From Parapedobacter sp042666505 (lineage in GTDB: Bacteria > Bacteroidota > Bacteroidia > Sphingobacteriales > Sphingobacteriaceae): a stretch of 64,000 bases of DNA. A program made the translations under genes and the position numbers. Below are positions 24,326-33,025 of this stretch, in pieces. Each line of letters starts with the position of its first letter. Within the stretch, counting starts at the first letter, position 1. The notes below the pieces were generated by a model. The model made no database searches, was not told the origin of the DNA, and worked only from the letters and a program-made list of their open reading frames with translations. The DNA lies in the NCBI RefSeq assembly GCF_042666505.1, contig NZ_JBHTDN010000009.1:1-64000 (forward strand), in the 5' to 3' direction.

Positions 24326-25663
24326 CTAGTCTTCCATTAAAATAGTATAACCACGTACACCGTGTTCATGGCTATCCAATCCGTGTTTTTCCATTTCGGC
24401 GCTGACACGCAATCCAATAGTAGCCTTAAGAATACCGAAAATGACGAAAGCGCCAAGCGCAGCGGCTGCCCCGCACGCTAATACGCCATAGAGTTGCGGC
24501 ATGAACGAAGCTCCTTCGCCAAAAATTCCAGTAGCCAAAGTTCCCCAGATACCACAAACCAAGTGCACCGAAACAGCTCCTACACAATCATCTAATTTCA
24601 ATTTATCTAGCAACATCACTGAAAACACTACCAGAATGCCGGCAATTCCCCCGATAATCAATGCCTCAAGCGGAGTAATAATATCAGCACCCGCGGTAAT
24701 TCCGACTAATCCTGCCAGTATACCATTCAACACCATCCCGAAATCAATTCGCTTCATGGCAATCATGCTAGTGAAATGTCCACCGATGGCTCCCCCACAA
24801 GCACCCAGTGCGGTAGTCGTCAATACCAAAGATACCAGTCCGGGATTAGCAGAGAGTACCGATCCACCATTGAAACCGAACCAACCTAGCCATAATAGAA
24901 ATACACCGATGGTAGCCAAGGGAACGGAATGCCCGGCGATTTCACTGGTTTTTCCGTTATCATACTTGCCAATGCGCGGTCCCAACAGCCAGATACCCAC
25001 CAAAGCACCCCAACCGCCAACGGAGTGCACTAGAGTCGAGCCTGCAAAATCTACAAAACCAAGTTCATCCAAAAAGCCGCCGCCCCATTTCCAACTACCG
25101 ATAATGGGATATACCGTACCGACAAAAATCAAGGTGAAAGTTAGGTAGGCGCTCAGTTTGATTCGCTCGGCCACCGCGCCAGATACAATGGTGGCTGCCG
25201 TTGCCGCGAACATGGCTTGGTAAATGAAATCCGTCCAAAAAGTATATCCTCCATCTGCGTAACCAGCACTCACATCAGCTTCGCTTGGGTTAAACCAAAT
25301 AATATCCCAACTTTCTTTGCTGAAACCCAGAAACCCATTGAACTCCCCCGGATACATAAGGGCGAATCCAACAAGGGCGTAGGTGACGATACCGAGCACC
25401 GGGGTCAATGTATTCTTAAACAAGATATTGACCGTGTTTTTTGATTGGGTAAACCCCGCTTCGACACTGGCAAAGCCTAAATGCATGATAAATACCAACG
25501 ATGCGGCAAGCATCATCCAGATATTGTTTGCAGTCAACAGCACATCCGTCACGGATGGACCTTCCGCAGCTACCTCCTGCGTCATCACAGACAACAGCGG
25601 GAAAGCCATACCTGCACTGAACATTTCAGTCAAGCAGGAAAGATTTAACGTAAATAACTCCAT
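24326..25663 (-). CDS. amt: ammonium transporter
   Basis: 445 residues, eleven membrane helices after an N-terminal segment that may act as a cleaved leader (LLSVMTQEVAAEG). Amt landmarks: FIMHLGFASVEAGFTQSKN, DFIYQAMFAATAATIVSGAVAERI, and the signature FAGSTLVHSVGGWGALVG with the first pore histidine; the second is in SVHLVCGIWGTLATG. It passes NH3/NH4+ across the inner membrane. No P-II (glnB/glnK) gene is next to it in this window, though such linkage is common. Confidence 0.95.
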   Translation of the reverse strand: MELFTLNLSCLTEMFSAGMAFPLLSVMTQEVAAEGPSVTDVLLTANNIWMMLAASLVFIMHLGFASVEAGFTQSKNTVNILFKNTLTPVLGIVTYALVGFALMYPGEFNGFLGFSKESWDIIWFNPSEADVSAGYADGGYTFWTDFIYQAMFAATAATIVSGAVAERIKLSAYLTFTLIFVGTVYPIIGSWKWGGGFLDELGFVDFAGSTLVHSVGGWGALVGIWLLGPRIGKYDNGKTSEIAGHSVPLATIGVFLLWLGWFGFNGGSVLSANPGLVSLVLTTTALGACGGAIGGHFTSMIAMKRIDFGMVLNGILAGLVGITAGADIITPLEALIIGGIAGILVVFSVMLLDKLKLDDCVGAVSVHLVCGIWGTLATGIFGEGASFMPQLYGVLACGAAAALGAFVIFGILKATIGLRVSAEMEKHGLDSHEHGVRGYTILMED

Positions 25664-25910
25664 AATTTAAAAAAATAGTTAGAAACAGGGTTAAAGTTTT
25701 GAATTAACATAAACATTGGCACAAATATGTACAAATATTTCATTAAATCAATTTTTTCGTTGATATATTTTTAAAAATAACAATAAATTTTGATAAAAAC
25801 CCAACGAACTCATGTTATAATTAAACATTTAATATAATTTTTATTCAAAACAGACAAAGTATACACGAAAAACCATCCATTGAAATCGAATATAACCGAA
25901 AATTAACCAC
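25664..25910. other. AT-rich intergenic region upstream of amt
   Basis: About 250 bp with very low GC content and no convincing frame. Two ATATTTG/TATTTGT words on the minus strand near 25,720-25,745 are close to the promoter consensus, so amt probably starts here. Nothing else seen. Confidence 0.5.
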
Positions 25911-25948
25911 AAAAAAAGCCCGATATTAAAAATATCGGGCTTAAAAAA
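25911..25948. terminator. bidirectional terminator after purL
   Basis: A 12-bp stem (25916-25927 with 25931-25942) is flanked by A-runs on the left and AAAAAAA on the right. On the minus strand it follows the purL stop by about 20 bp. Confidence 0.85.
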
Positions 25949-25962
25949 AGAAATAACAGCGT

Positions 25963-28185
25963 TTAATCACCAAGAATGTCGTGAAAAACGCGATCAAACA
26001 CTTGCTTAGCGTGATCGACCGTATCGTAAAGCTCGCCGTCCACTACAAATCCGTTTTTAGTAACGGCGCCCAGCAATGAGAATTCCGTACCGCTGGCAGC
26101 CAACACTTCGACAAAGGATTCCTGCCTATCAGGCTTGACGGACACGACGATCCGCCCCTGAGCCTCACCGAACAGAAACGCATCTTTACGGATTTCACTA
26201 TCACTATCAATGGCGAATCCCAAATTGCCTGCCATGGCCGATTCTGCTAAAGCGACGTAAAGCCCTCCATCAGCCACATCGTGTGCTGAGATAATTAACT
26301 TCTCGCGAATCAGGTGTTTGACAACCTGGTGTGTCGCGTATTCCTCGTCAAGATCGAAATAAGGTGCCGGAGAAGCTTTGACTTTGTGATACGAAGCGAG
26401 ATATTGAGAAGAAGCAATATCGTTACGGGATTCGCCTATCAAATAAATGTAATCCCCTTCTTCCTTGAAATCAAGCGTCATGATCGCCGATGCATCGGAC
26501 AGCACCCCCAACATGCCAATGGTAGGCGTTGGAAACACCGATCCGCCATCTGGCGACTGGTTATAGAAGCTCACATTCCCCCCCGTCACCGGCGTCTGGA
26601 ATTTCAGACATGCCTCTCCCATCCCTTTGATGGCATTCACAAATTGCCAGTAAACTTCGGGAATATAAGGATTACCAAAATTAAGGCAGTTGGTAATCGC
26701 CGAAGGTTCCCCTCCCGCACAGGTGATGTTACGCGCCGCTTCCGCTACGGCAATGGCACATCCCTTACGGGGATCCGCATTGACATAGCGAGAATTGCAA
26801 TCCACCGTCAACGCAATCGCCTTGTCCGTTCCCTTTACGGCCACAACCGCCGCGTCAGAAGGTCGATTGGTTGTTAGATTCGCCGTACCGACCATGGAGT
26901 CATACTGATTGGTTACCCATCGCTTGGACGCAATATTGGGGTGGGAAAGCAAGTGCTGCGCCACATCCCGCAAATCCTCTGGTTCCGCAATGTCTTCCAT
27001 ACGGAATTTCTGATATTCGGCAAAGTATGCTGGCTCTTTGTATTCCCGATGGTATACCGGCGCCCCACCGCCTAACACCAAATCATCCGCGGGCACATCA
27101 GCTACCAGCTCCCCGTTCATATAATATTCGAGACGCTGGGTATCCGTTACCTCGCCGATAATTGCACAATTTAAATCCCACTTTTCAAATACCGCTTCCA
27201 CGTCAGCTTCCCGACCTTTTTGCACCACGATCAACATGCGCTCCTGCGATTCCGATAACAGGATTTCGTAAGGCTTCATATTGGCCTGCCGGGTGGGTAC
27301 CTTATCCAAATCGATACGCATACCGTGCTTCCCTTTAGCAGACATTTCCGAATTGGAACAGATAATACCCGCTGCGCCCATATCCTGCATACCAATAACC
27401 GCCCCCGTCTGGATCACTTCCAACGTCGCCTCCAACAGTAACTTTTCCTGAAAAGGATCCCCCACCTGCACAGCCGGTAAATCGTTCACCGAGTCTTCGG
27501 TAATATCTTTTGATGCAAATGCCGCACCATGTATGCCGTCTTTGCCCGTAGCGGACCCCACGATATAAACGGGATTTCCCACGCCGTAAGAAGTAGCCGA
27601 AACCGTTTCTCCTGCTTTGACAATGCCCGCAGACATGGCGTTTACCAGTGGGTTCACCTGATAGCACTCATCAAAAAACACCTCGCCACCCACCGTCGGG
27701 ATTCCGAATGCATTGCCGTAATCGCCAATGCCCTTTACCACGCCTTTAATTAACCACTGAGTGCGCGGGTGGTTAATATCGCCAAAACGAAGCGAATTAA
27801 GTTGAGCGATGGGCCGTGCACCCATGGTGAAAATATCACGGTTGATGCCCCCCACACCCGTTGCAGCTCCCTGGTACGGCTCCAAGGCCGAGGGATGATT
27901 GTGCGATTCAATCTTAAACGCACAACCGAGGCCATCTCCGATATCCACCAGTCCAGCGTTTTCTTCGCCTGCCTTCGCAAGCATATGCGGCCCTTCTTTG
28001 GGCAGGGTCTTTAACCAAACAATGGAATTCTTATACGAGCAATGCTCGCTCCACATCACCGAAAAGATAGACAATTCGGTGAAATTGGGTGTTCTTCCCA
28101 GTATTTCTGTTATGCGTTCAAATTCCTCGGGCAATAAACCCAATTCGGTTGCGGTATCTACGGTAGTCAGTTCCTGTGTCTCCAA
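25963..28185 (-). CDS. purL: phosphoribosylformylglycinamidine synthase subunit PurL (small type)
   Basis: 740 residues, the length of the PurL that works with PurS and PurQ. It makes FGAM from FGAR, ATP and glutamine-derived ammonia in purine synthesis. Motifs: ILGRTPNFTELSIFSVMWSEHCSYKNS, KIESHNHPSALEPYQGAATGVGGINRDIFTMGARP, and two repeated AIRS-like halves. The start is TTG at 28185: the upstream frame stops at 28198-28200 with no ATG between, and the family's N-terminus (QELTTVDTATELGLLPEEF) begins right here. Divergent from the patatin gene. purS and purQ are not in the window. Confidence 0.95.
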   Translation of the reverse strand: METQELTTVDTATELGLLPEEFERITEILGRTPNFTELSIFSVMWSEHCSYKNSIVWLKTLPKEGPHMLAKAGEENAGLVDIGDGLGCAFKIESHNHPSALEPYQGAATGVGGINRDIFTMGARPIAQLNSLRFGDINHPRTQWLIKGVVKGIGDYGNAFGIPTVGGEVFFDECYQVNPLVNAMSAGIVKAGETVSATSYGVGNPVYIVGSATGKDGIHGAAFASKDITEDSVNDLPAVQVGDPFQEKLLLEATLEVIQTGAVIGMQDMGAAGIICSNSEMSAKGKHGMRIDLDKVPTRQANMKPYEILLSESQERMLIVVQKGREADVEAVFEKWDLNCAIIGEVTDTQRLEYYMNGELVADVPADDLVLGGGAPVYHREYKEPAYFAEYQKFRMEDIAEPEDLRDVAQHLLSHPNIASKRWVTNQYDSMVGTANLTTNRPSDAAVVAVKGTDKAIALTVDCNSRYVNADPRKGCAIAVAEAARNITCAGGEPSAITNCLNFGNPYIPEVYWQFVNAIKGMGEACLKFQTPVTGGNVSFYNQSPDGGSVFPTPTIGMLGVLSDASAIMTLDFKEEGDYIYLIGESRNDIASSQYLASYHKVKASPAPYFDLDEEYATHQVVKHLIREKLIISAHDVADGGLYVALAESAMAGNLGFAIDSDSEIRKDAFLFGEAQGRIVVSVKPDRQESFVEVLAASGTEFSLLGAVTKNGFVVDGELYDTVDHAKQVFDRVFHDILGD

Positions 28186-28265
28186 AATATCGTATAATTA
28201 TGAATGTAGTAAGCGGTACAAAAATAAGTATAAAAAACCTATTTTTACCGCCAAAGCATGAGCTG

Positions 28266-29321
28266 ATGAAGAAAATCCTTTCAATAGATGGCGGCGGCAT
28301 CCGTGGGATCATTCCCGGAATGTTACTAGCGGCTTTGGAACGGAGACTGAAACGCGTAAGCGGAAATCCCGATGCCGCCATTGTCGACTATTTTGATTTT
28401 TTTGCCGGGACCAGTACCGGAGGAATTCTCACCTGTCTATTGCTCTGCCCGGATGGTCAAAACCCATCACGCCCCCGATTTACAGCGAAGGAAGCGTTAG
28501 ACATTTACCTAAATCATGGCAGTGACATTTTTAAAGCCGGCTTTTTCAGACGGTTAATCAGCAAGTTTGGTCTGCTTAGCGAGCGTTATCCTGCCACAAC
28601 CTTGGAGCATGTATTGGAAAATTACTTTGGCGAAACCAAGTTGAGTCAATTGCTAAAGCCCTGCATCATTACGGCGTACAACATTGAACTCCGAAAAACA
28701 CACTTTTTCCGCCAACAAACGGCTATTTTGCGAGGCGATCCGCGTGATTTTTATCTGCGCGATGTCTGTCGGGCTACTTCTGCCGCCCCCACCTATTTCA
28801 GGGTAGCCGAAATTTATTCAATGAGTGGCACGCGCTATCCACTTCTTGATGGTGGGGTGTTCGCTCCCAATCCGTCGATGAGCGCGCTGGTAGAGGTTAC
28901 CAGGGCATTTAACGAAACGAAGATCAACGATATTTCCATCCTTTCCCTGGGTACCGGACGATCACGCAAAGCTTACGACTACGAGCATTTCAAAAAAAGC
29001 CGTGCGGTTTCGATTGGCCCCGCTTTGATCGATATCATGATGAGCGGCGCTGCCGAAAGCAGTGATTTCTTTTTACAACAACTGTACAAATCCGTCGGGA
29101 AGGAGAAACATTACATCCGCGTAGAACCCAGTAGTTTACACAGCATCAGCGAAGAATTGGATGCGGCAAGCCATAGCAATATCGAGAAATTAGTCGCGCT
29201 GGGCGACCGAATGGTTAGCGAGCACAACGACCTGCTGAATCAACTGGTGGAGCGCCTCGTGAAGGAACACGAAAATTCCCAATCGAAAGGCCCGTGGCGG
29301 TTTCTATCAACGAAAGGATAA
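28266..29321 (+). CDS. patatin-like phospholipase
   Basis: 351 residues from ATG 28266, which places the oxyanion-hole motif DGGGIRG at residues 7-13. The catalytic dyad is visible: serine in FAGTSTGGIL (GxSxG at about residue 54) and aspartate in LLDGGVFAPNPS. No signal peptide, so a cytosolic or membrane-associated lipid acyl hydrolase. It heads a tight group with mgsA and coaA (gaps 24 and 1 bp). Substrate unknown. Confidence 0.9.
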   Translation: MKKILSIDGGGIRGIIPGMLLAALERRLKRVSGNPDAAIVDYFDFFAGTSTGGILTCLLLCPDGQNPSRPRFTAKEALDIYLNHGSDIFKAGFFRRLISKFGLLSERYPATTLEHVLENYFGETKLSQLLKPCIITAYNIELRKTHFFRQQTAILRGDPRDFYLRDVCRATSAAPTYFRVAEIYSMSGTRYPLLDGGVFAPNPSMSALVEVTRAFNETKINDISILSLGTGRSRKAYDYEHFKKSRAVSIGPALIDIMMSGAAESSDFFLQQLYKSVGKEKHYIRVEPSSLHSISEELDAASHSNIEKLVALGDRMVSEHNDLLNQLVERLVKEHENSQSKGPWRFLSTKG

Positions 29322-29345
29322 CTAAATCTCAATAATTTGAATCAA

Positions 29346-29717
29346 ATGGTTGAACAAAAGACAATTGCGCTCATCGCACACGATGGCAAAAAACCTGAAA
29401 TGGTCGGATTTGTAAAGGATCACATCGAAGCGCTGCGCACCGCCAAGCTTATCGCTACTGGCACCACCGGATCCTACATCCGAAAAACCGGTCTCGACGT
29501 AGAACTCAAACTCAGCGGCCCCAAGGGCGGCGACGCCCAAATTGCCGCCCTGGCCGCAGAAGGACAAGTGGACGCCATAATTTTCTTTCGCGATCCACTC
29601 GGAAAACATGCGCATGAACCGGATATCCAAATGCTTATGCGGGTTTGCGATGTTTACAATGTACCATTGGCAACCAATCCGGCCACCGGAGAATTGATCT
29701 TGAAAGGGTTACTTTAA
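29346..29717 (+). CDS. mgsA: methylglyoxal synthase
   Basis: 123 residues from ATG 29346 (an ATG at 29337 is also in frame). It converts dihydroxyacetone phosphate to methylglyoxal and phosphate, relieving sugar-phosphate stress. Motifs: IALIAHDGKKPEMVGFV, ATGTTGSYI, SGPKGGDAQIAAL with the catalytic aspartate, and IIFFRDPLGKHAHEPDIQ. Only 1 bp separates its stop from coaA. Confidence 0.95.
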   Translation: MVEQKTIALIAHDGKKPEMVGFVKDHIEALRTAKLIATGTTGSYIRKTGLDVELKLSGPKGGDAQIAALAAEGQVDAIIFFRDPLGKHAHEPDIQMLMRVCDVYNVPLATNPATGELILKGLL

Positions 29718-29718
29718 A

Positions 29719-30675
29719 ATGGATCATACAGAAAACGGAGGCATGTATTCTCCATTTCGGAACATTTCTCGAGAAGAATGGAAAGAGCTCAACGGACACC
29801 CGTCCTATGTCATCGCAGACGCCGATCTTCAAAAATTAAACGCGCTCAATGAGCCGCTGACCATGCAGGAAATCGAGGATGTTTACTTTCCCCTCAGTCA
29901 TCTGTTGCAAATTCATATCGACTCCTATCGACAGTTGCATAACAACGCCAGTGCCTTTTTTAACAATCATACCAAGCGTTTGCCGTTTATTATCGGCATA
30001 GCGGGCAGCGTAGCGGCAGGCAAAAGCACCACAGCACGGGTACTCCAAAAGGTACTGTCGCTATCGGCCGGAAATCCAAAGGTAGACCTCGTCACGACTG
30101 ATGGGTTTCTCTATCCCAATCACTACCTCGAAGCCAAGGGTATCCTTAATCGCAAAGGATTTCCCGAAAGTTACGACACCAAGCGTTTACTCGGCTTTCT
30201 TTCGGACATTAAATCCGGTAAAGAACGCGTGTCGGCTCCGGTATATTCTCACCTGGCTTATGACATCCTGCCCGATGAGCTTCAATGGATAACACAGCCA
30301 GACGTTCTGATCGTCGAGGGAATTAACGTACTCCAGGTAAATGTGAAAGGTAAACATCGCGGTCCGCGGGTCTTTGTATCGGATTTTTTCGACTATTCGA
30401 TTTATGTGGATGCCGATCCCGAAAACCTACTGGAATGGTATACGCAACGGTTTCAATGGTTACGGAAAACCGCATTTCAAAATACCGCGTCCTACTTCCA
30501 CCGTTATGCCGATCTCAATGAAAAACAAAGTGTCACCGTCGCAACGCGTATCTGGAACGAAATCAACAAACCGAATCTGCTCAAAAACATTCTGCCGACG
30601 CGTTTCCGCGCCGACCTGATTCTTGAAAAAGGCAGCCATCATTTTGTTAAAAGTATCAAAATCCGAAAAGTTTAA
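29719..30675 (+). CDS. coaA: type I pantothenate kinase
   Basis: 318 residues, prokaryotic CoaA. First step of coenzyme A synthesis. P-loop GIAGSVAAGKSTTARVL at about residues 94-110; DGFLYPNHYLEAKG and FPESYDTKRLLGFL are also family-specific; VLIVEGINVLQ is the Walker-B-like strand. It is feedback-inhibited by CoA in E. coli. Last gene of the patatin-mgsA-coaA group; the stop overlaps the end of convergent mscS by 4 bp. Confidence 0.95.
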   Translation: MDHTENGGMYSPFRNISREEWKELNGHPSYVIADADLQKLNALNEPLTMQEIEDVYFPLSHLLQIHIDSYRQLHNNASAFFNNHTKRLPFIIGIAGSVAAGKSTTARVLQKVLSLSAGNPKVDLVTTDGFLYPNHYLEAKGILNRKGFPESYDTKRLLGFLSDIKSGKERVSAPVYSHLAYDILPDELQWITQPDVLIVEGINVLQVNVKGKHRGPRVFVSDFFDYSIYVDADPENLLEWYTQRFQWLRKTAFQNTASYFHRYADLNEKQSVTVATRIWNEINKPNLLKNILPTRFRADLILEKGSHHFVKSIKIRKV

Positions 30676-31571
30676 CGTTGCAATTTTTCAGCGGCCTGCG
30701 CAGCATCGTAGGTAATTACCTTAAGGTAAAGATCATTACGGAGCTTCCGCCGCAGACCGGTATCTTTCTTTGCCGTGGTTAATTGGAATTTGTAGTGTAC
30801 AAAATCCTTGCCTACTCCCACCACCTTAAGCTGAAAACTGCCCGGCACGACATCTGACGCATATTTCTCCAATACCGACACCAAATCTTTCTCCAACGTC
30901 TCCGGATGGTACGAATGCGCCAACGGAAGTTCGAAATCAATGGTAAGTTTCTTCGAATTCTGGAGCGATTGATTGATGATATTAACCGTAAACGCCGTGT
31001 TGTTTGGGATCAATACAACGTCGTCGTCATCGTTTTTAACCATGATATTCGCCAGCGTAATATCCATAATCTTACCTTGATGTTCACCGATACGTACTGT
31101 GTCACCAATGGTAAACTGATCGGAAAACATAATCAGTAATCCGCTGATCATGTTGGTAATGTAGTCCCTGAACAGCAAAGCGATGGCCATGGCGACAATC
31201 GTAATACTGGTCAAAAATTCTTTCGGATTGATCCCGAAGGCCCACATCAACCCCAAAACGACAAACACCACATTCAACAACGTAGCGATTTGGTTGATTC
31301 CCAATATGTAATTGCCCCGAACCCGGTTATTCTTCTTGTTTTGTCGCTGGTATAGAGAAATAAAAATAAACCGGCCAATCGAAATCACGATGCTCCCTGT
31401 GAGGAAGGTGTTCAAGCCGTACGCTATTTGTCCCAGGTGCGGATAAGTACGGTACAATTCGATCTCCGTTGCAAAAGAGTAGGCGATCAGCATCCAAAGC
31501 ACCACCTTTAACGCAAAAAAAAGCCGGTCACGCACGGCCCGTCTTTTCATCATGTCGGAATCATGCGTCAT
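30672..31571 (-). CDS. mechanosensitive ion channel, MscS family
   Basis: 299 residues from ATG 31571; the frame is open to 31769 but that part overlaps folA and is not family-like. Two N-terminal helices, then the pore helix region (NPKEFLTSITIVAMAIALLFRDYITNMISGLLIMFSDQFTIGDTV) and the beta domain (GEHQGKIMDITLANIMVKNDDDDVVLIPNNTAF). It opens under membrane tension to release solutes in osmotic down-shock. Start overlaps the folA stop by 11 bp, so co-translated with folA. The pore-helix glycine/alanine pattern is less regular than in E. coli MscS. Confidence 0.88.
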   Translation of the reverse strand: MTHDSDMMKRRAVRDRLFFALKVVLWMLIAYSFATEIELYRTYPHLGQIAYGLNTFLTGSIVISIGRFIFISLYQRQNKKNNRVRGNYILGINQIATLLNVVFVVLGLMWAFGINPKEFLTSITIVAMAIALLFRDYITNMISGLLIMFSDQFTIGDTVRIGEHQGKIMDITLANIMVKNDDDDVVLIPNNTAFTVNIINQSLQNSKKLTIDFELPLAHSYHPETLEKDLVSVLEKYASDVVPGSFQLKVVGVGKDFVHYKFQLTTAKKDTGLRRKLRNDLYLKVITYDAAQAAEKLQR

Positions 31572-32067
31572 GTTTCCTCCGTTCGTACACTTGAAAGCTA
31601 TATCCATACGCGTGCCGCTCGTCCGGATTATGCTTTTCTTCTGAAACCAGCACCCAGTCGCGTTCATCCAGGCTGGGAAAATATGCGTCTCCCGGCAAAT
31701 TAGCATGCACACGGGTGAGGTATACCCGATGGGTAATGGGAAGCGCCTGCCGATAAATCTCCGCGCCACCTACGATAAACACTTCCGTTTCATCCGCGCA
31801 ACGCGCCAATGCGGCTTCCAATGAATGGACCACTTCGGCACCCTCCAGGACATAATTTTTTTGCCGCGTAACCACCAGGTTCCGTCGGTTCGGCAAGGGC
31901 TTGCCAACCGACTCATAGGTCTTGCGTCCCATGATGACTGCATGGCCGGAAGTAGTCCGTTTAAAAAACCGGAGGTCATTGGGTAAATGCCAGAGAAGTT
32001 CGTTATCTTTTCCGATGGCATTGTTGTCGGCAGCGGCTACAATGGCCGATACGAAACGGTTATCCAT
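31561..32067 (-). CDS. folA: dihydrofolate reductase
   Basis: 168 residues. VSAIVAAADNNAIGKDNELLWHLPNDLRFFKRTT contains the substrate-binding acidic residue in LPNDLRFFK, HAVIMGRKTYESVGKPLPNRRNLVVTR is the NADPH-binding signature, and VFIVGGAEIYRQAL is the conserved GG turn. It regenerates tetrahydrofolate, logically paired with thyA 10 bp upstream. Confidence 0.96.
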   Translation of the reverse strand: MDNRFVSAIVAAADNNAIGKDNELLWHLPNDLRFFKRTTSGHAVIMGRKTYESVGKPLPNRRNLVVTRQKNYVLEGAEVVHSLEAALARCADETEVFIVGGAEIYRQALPITHRVYLTRVHANLPGDAYFPSLDERDWVLVSEEKHNPDERHAYGYSFQVYERRKHDA

Positions 32068-32077
32068 ATGCTACGAT

Positions 32078-32899
32078 TTAAACAGCCACAGGTGCCTTGA
32101 TATGCGGATGGGGTTCGTAATTCGTTAATTCGAAATCTTCATACCGAAACGCGAAGATATCGGTGACCGATGGATTAAGACGCATCGTGGGCAACGGCTT
32201 GGGTTCGCGGCTTAACTGCAATTCCACTTGATCGAAATGGTTTTGGTACAGATGGGCGTCGCCAAAGGTATGGATAAAATCCGCCGCTTCCATGCCGCAC
32301 ACTTGGGCGACCATCATCGTGAGCAGCGCGTACGAGGCGATATTGAACGGCACCCCCAGAAAAATATCCGCACTGCGTTGATACAACTGACAGGAAAGCT
32401 GTGGCTTTAGCTGCCCTTTGGCAGGATTTGCCGGCGCCACATAAAATTGGAAGAACGCATGGCACGGAGGCAACGCCATGTTTTCAATTTCAGCTACATT
32501 CCATGCGGAAACGATAATCCGGCGTGAATCCGGATTCGCTTTCAGTTGCTGAATTACCTTTTGGATCTGATCGATATGCCCCCCGTCGGGCGTGGGCCAT
32601 GAGCGCCATTGCGAACCGTATACGGGCCCCAGGTTTCCAGCTTCATCAGCCCATTCGTCCCAAATGCTTACGCCATTGTCCTTAAGATACTGGATATTGG
32701 TATCGCCTCTGAGAAACCAGATCAACTCATGGATGATGGACCGAAGATGTACCTTCTTCGTGGTTACCAATGGAAATCCTGCTTTGAGGTCAAACCGCAT
32801 TTGGTAGCCGAATAGGCTGCGCGTACCCGTGCCCGTACGGTCTTGTTTATCCGTTCCATTCTCGTATACGTGACGCATCAAATCGAGGTATTGCTTCAT
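32078..32899 (-). CDS. thyA: thymidylate synthase
   Basis: 273 residues from ATG 32899 (MKQYLDLMRHVYENGTDKQDRTGTG is the standard N-terminus; the frame to 32950 is not). The catalytic cysteine is in MALPPCHAFFQFYV. QLSCQLYQRSADIFLGVPFNIASYALLTMM and DAHLYQNH are folate- and dUMP-binding motifs. It makes dTMP from dUMP with methylene-tetrahydrofolate. First gene of thyA-folA-mscS. Confidence 0.97.
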   Translation of the reverse strand: MKQYLDLMRHVYENGTDKQDRTGTGTRSLFGYQMRFDLKAGFPLVTTKKVHLRSIIHELIWFLRGDTNIQYLKDNGVSIWDEWADEAGNLGPVYGSQWRSWPTPDGGHIDQIQKVIQQLKANPDSRRIIVSAWNVAEIENMALPPCHAFFQFYVAPANPAKGQLKPQLSCQLYQRSADIFLGVPFNIASYALLTMMVAQVCGMEAADFIHTFGDAHLYQNHFDQVELQLSREPKPLPTMRLNPSVTDIFAFRYEDFELTNYEPHPHIKAPVAV

Positions 32900-32958
32900 G
32901 GTAAATCCTGCTTTTATGGTTGGTAAAGATAAGCAGATTTGATGGCTCACACCAAAAC

Positions 32959-32987
32959 AAAAAAAAGCCCGCTGAAGTACAGCGGGC
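32959..32987 (-). terminator. terminator of the RND efflux operon
   Basis: Stem GCCCGCT/AGCGGGC (32967-32973 with 32981-32987) is followed by eight T residues on the minus strand, 40 bp past the pump gene. Confidence 0.85.
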
Positions 32988-33025
32988 AGTGAACAGATAA
33001 ATCAACTCATCAACGAGGTAATCCA

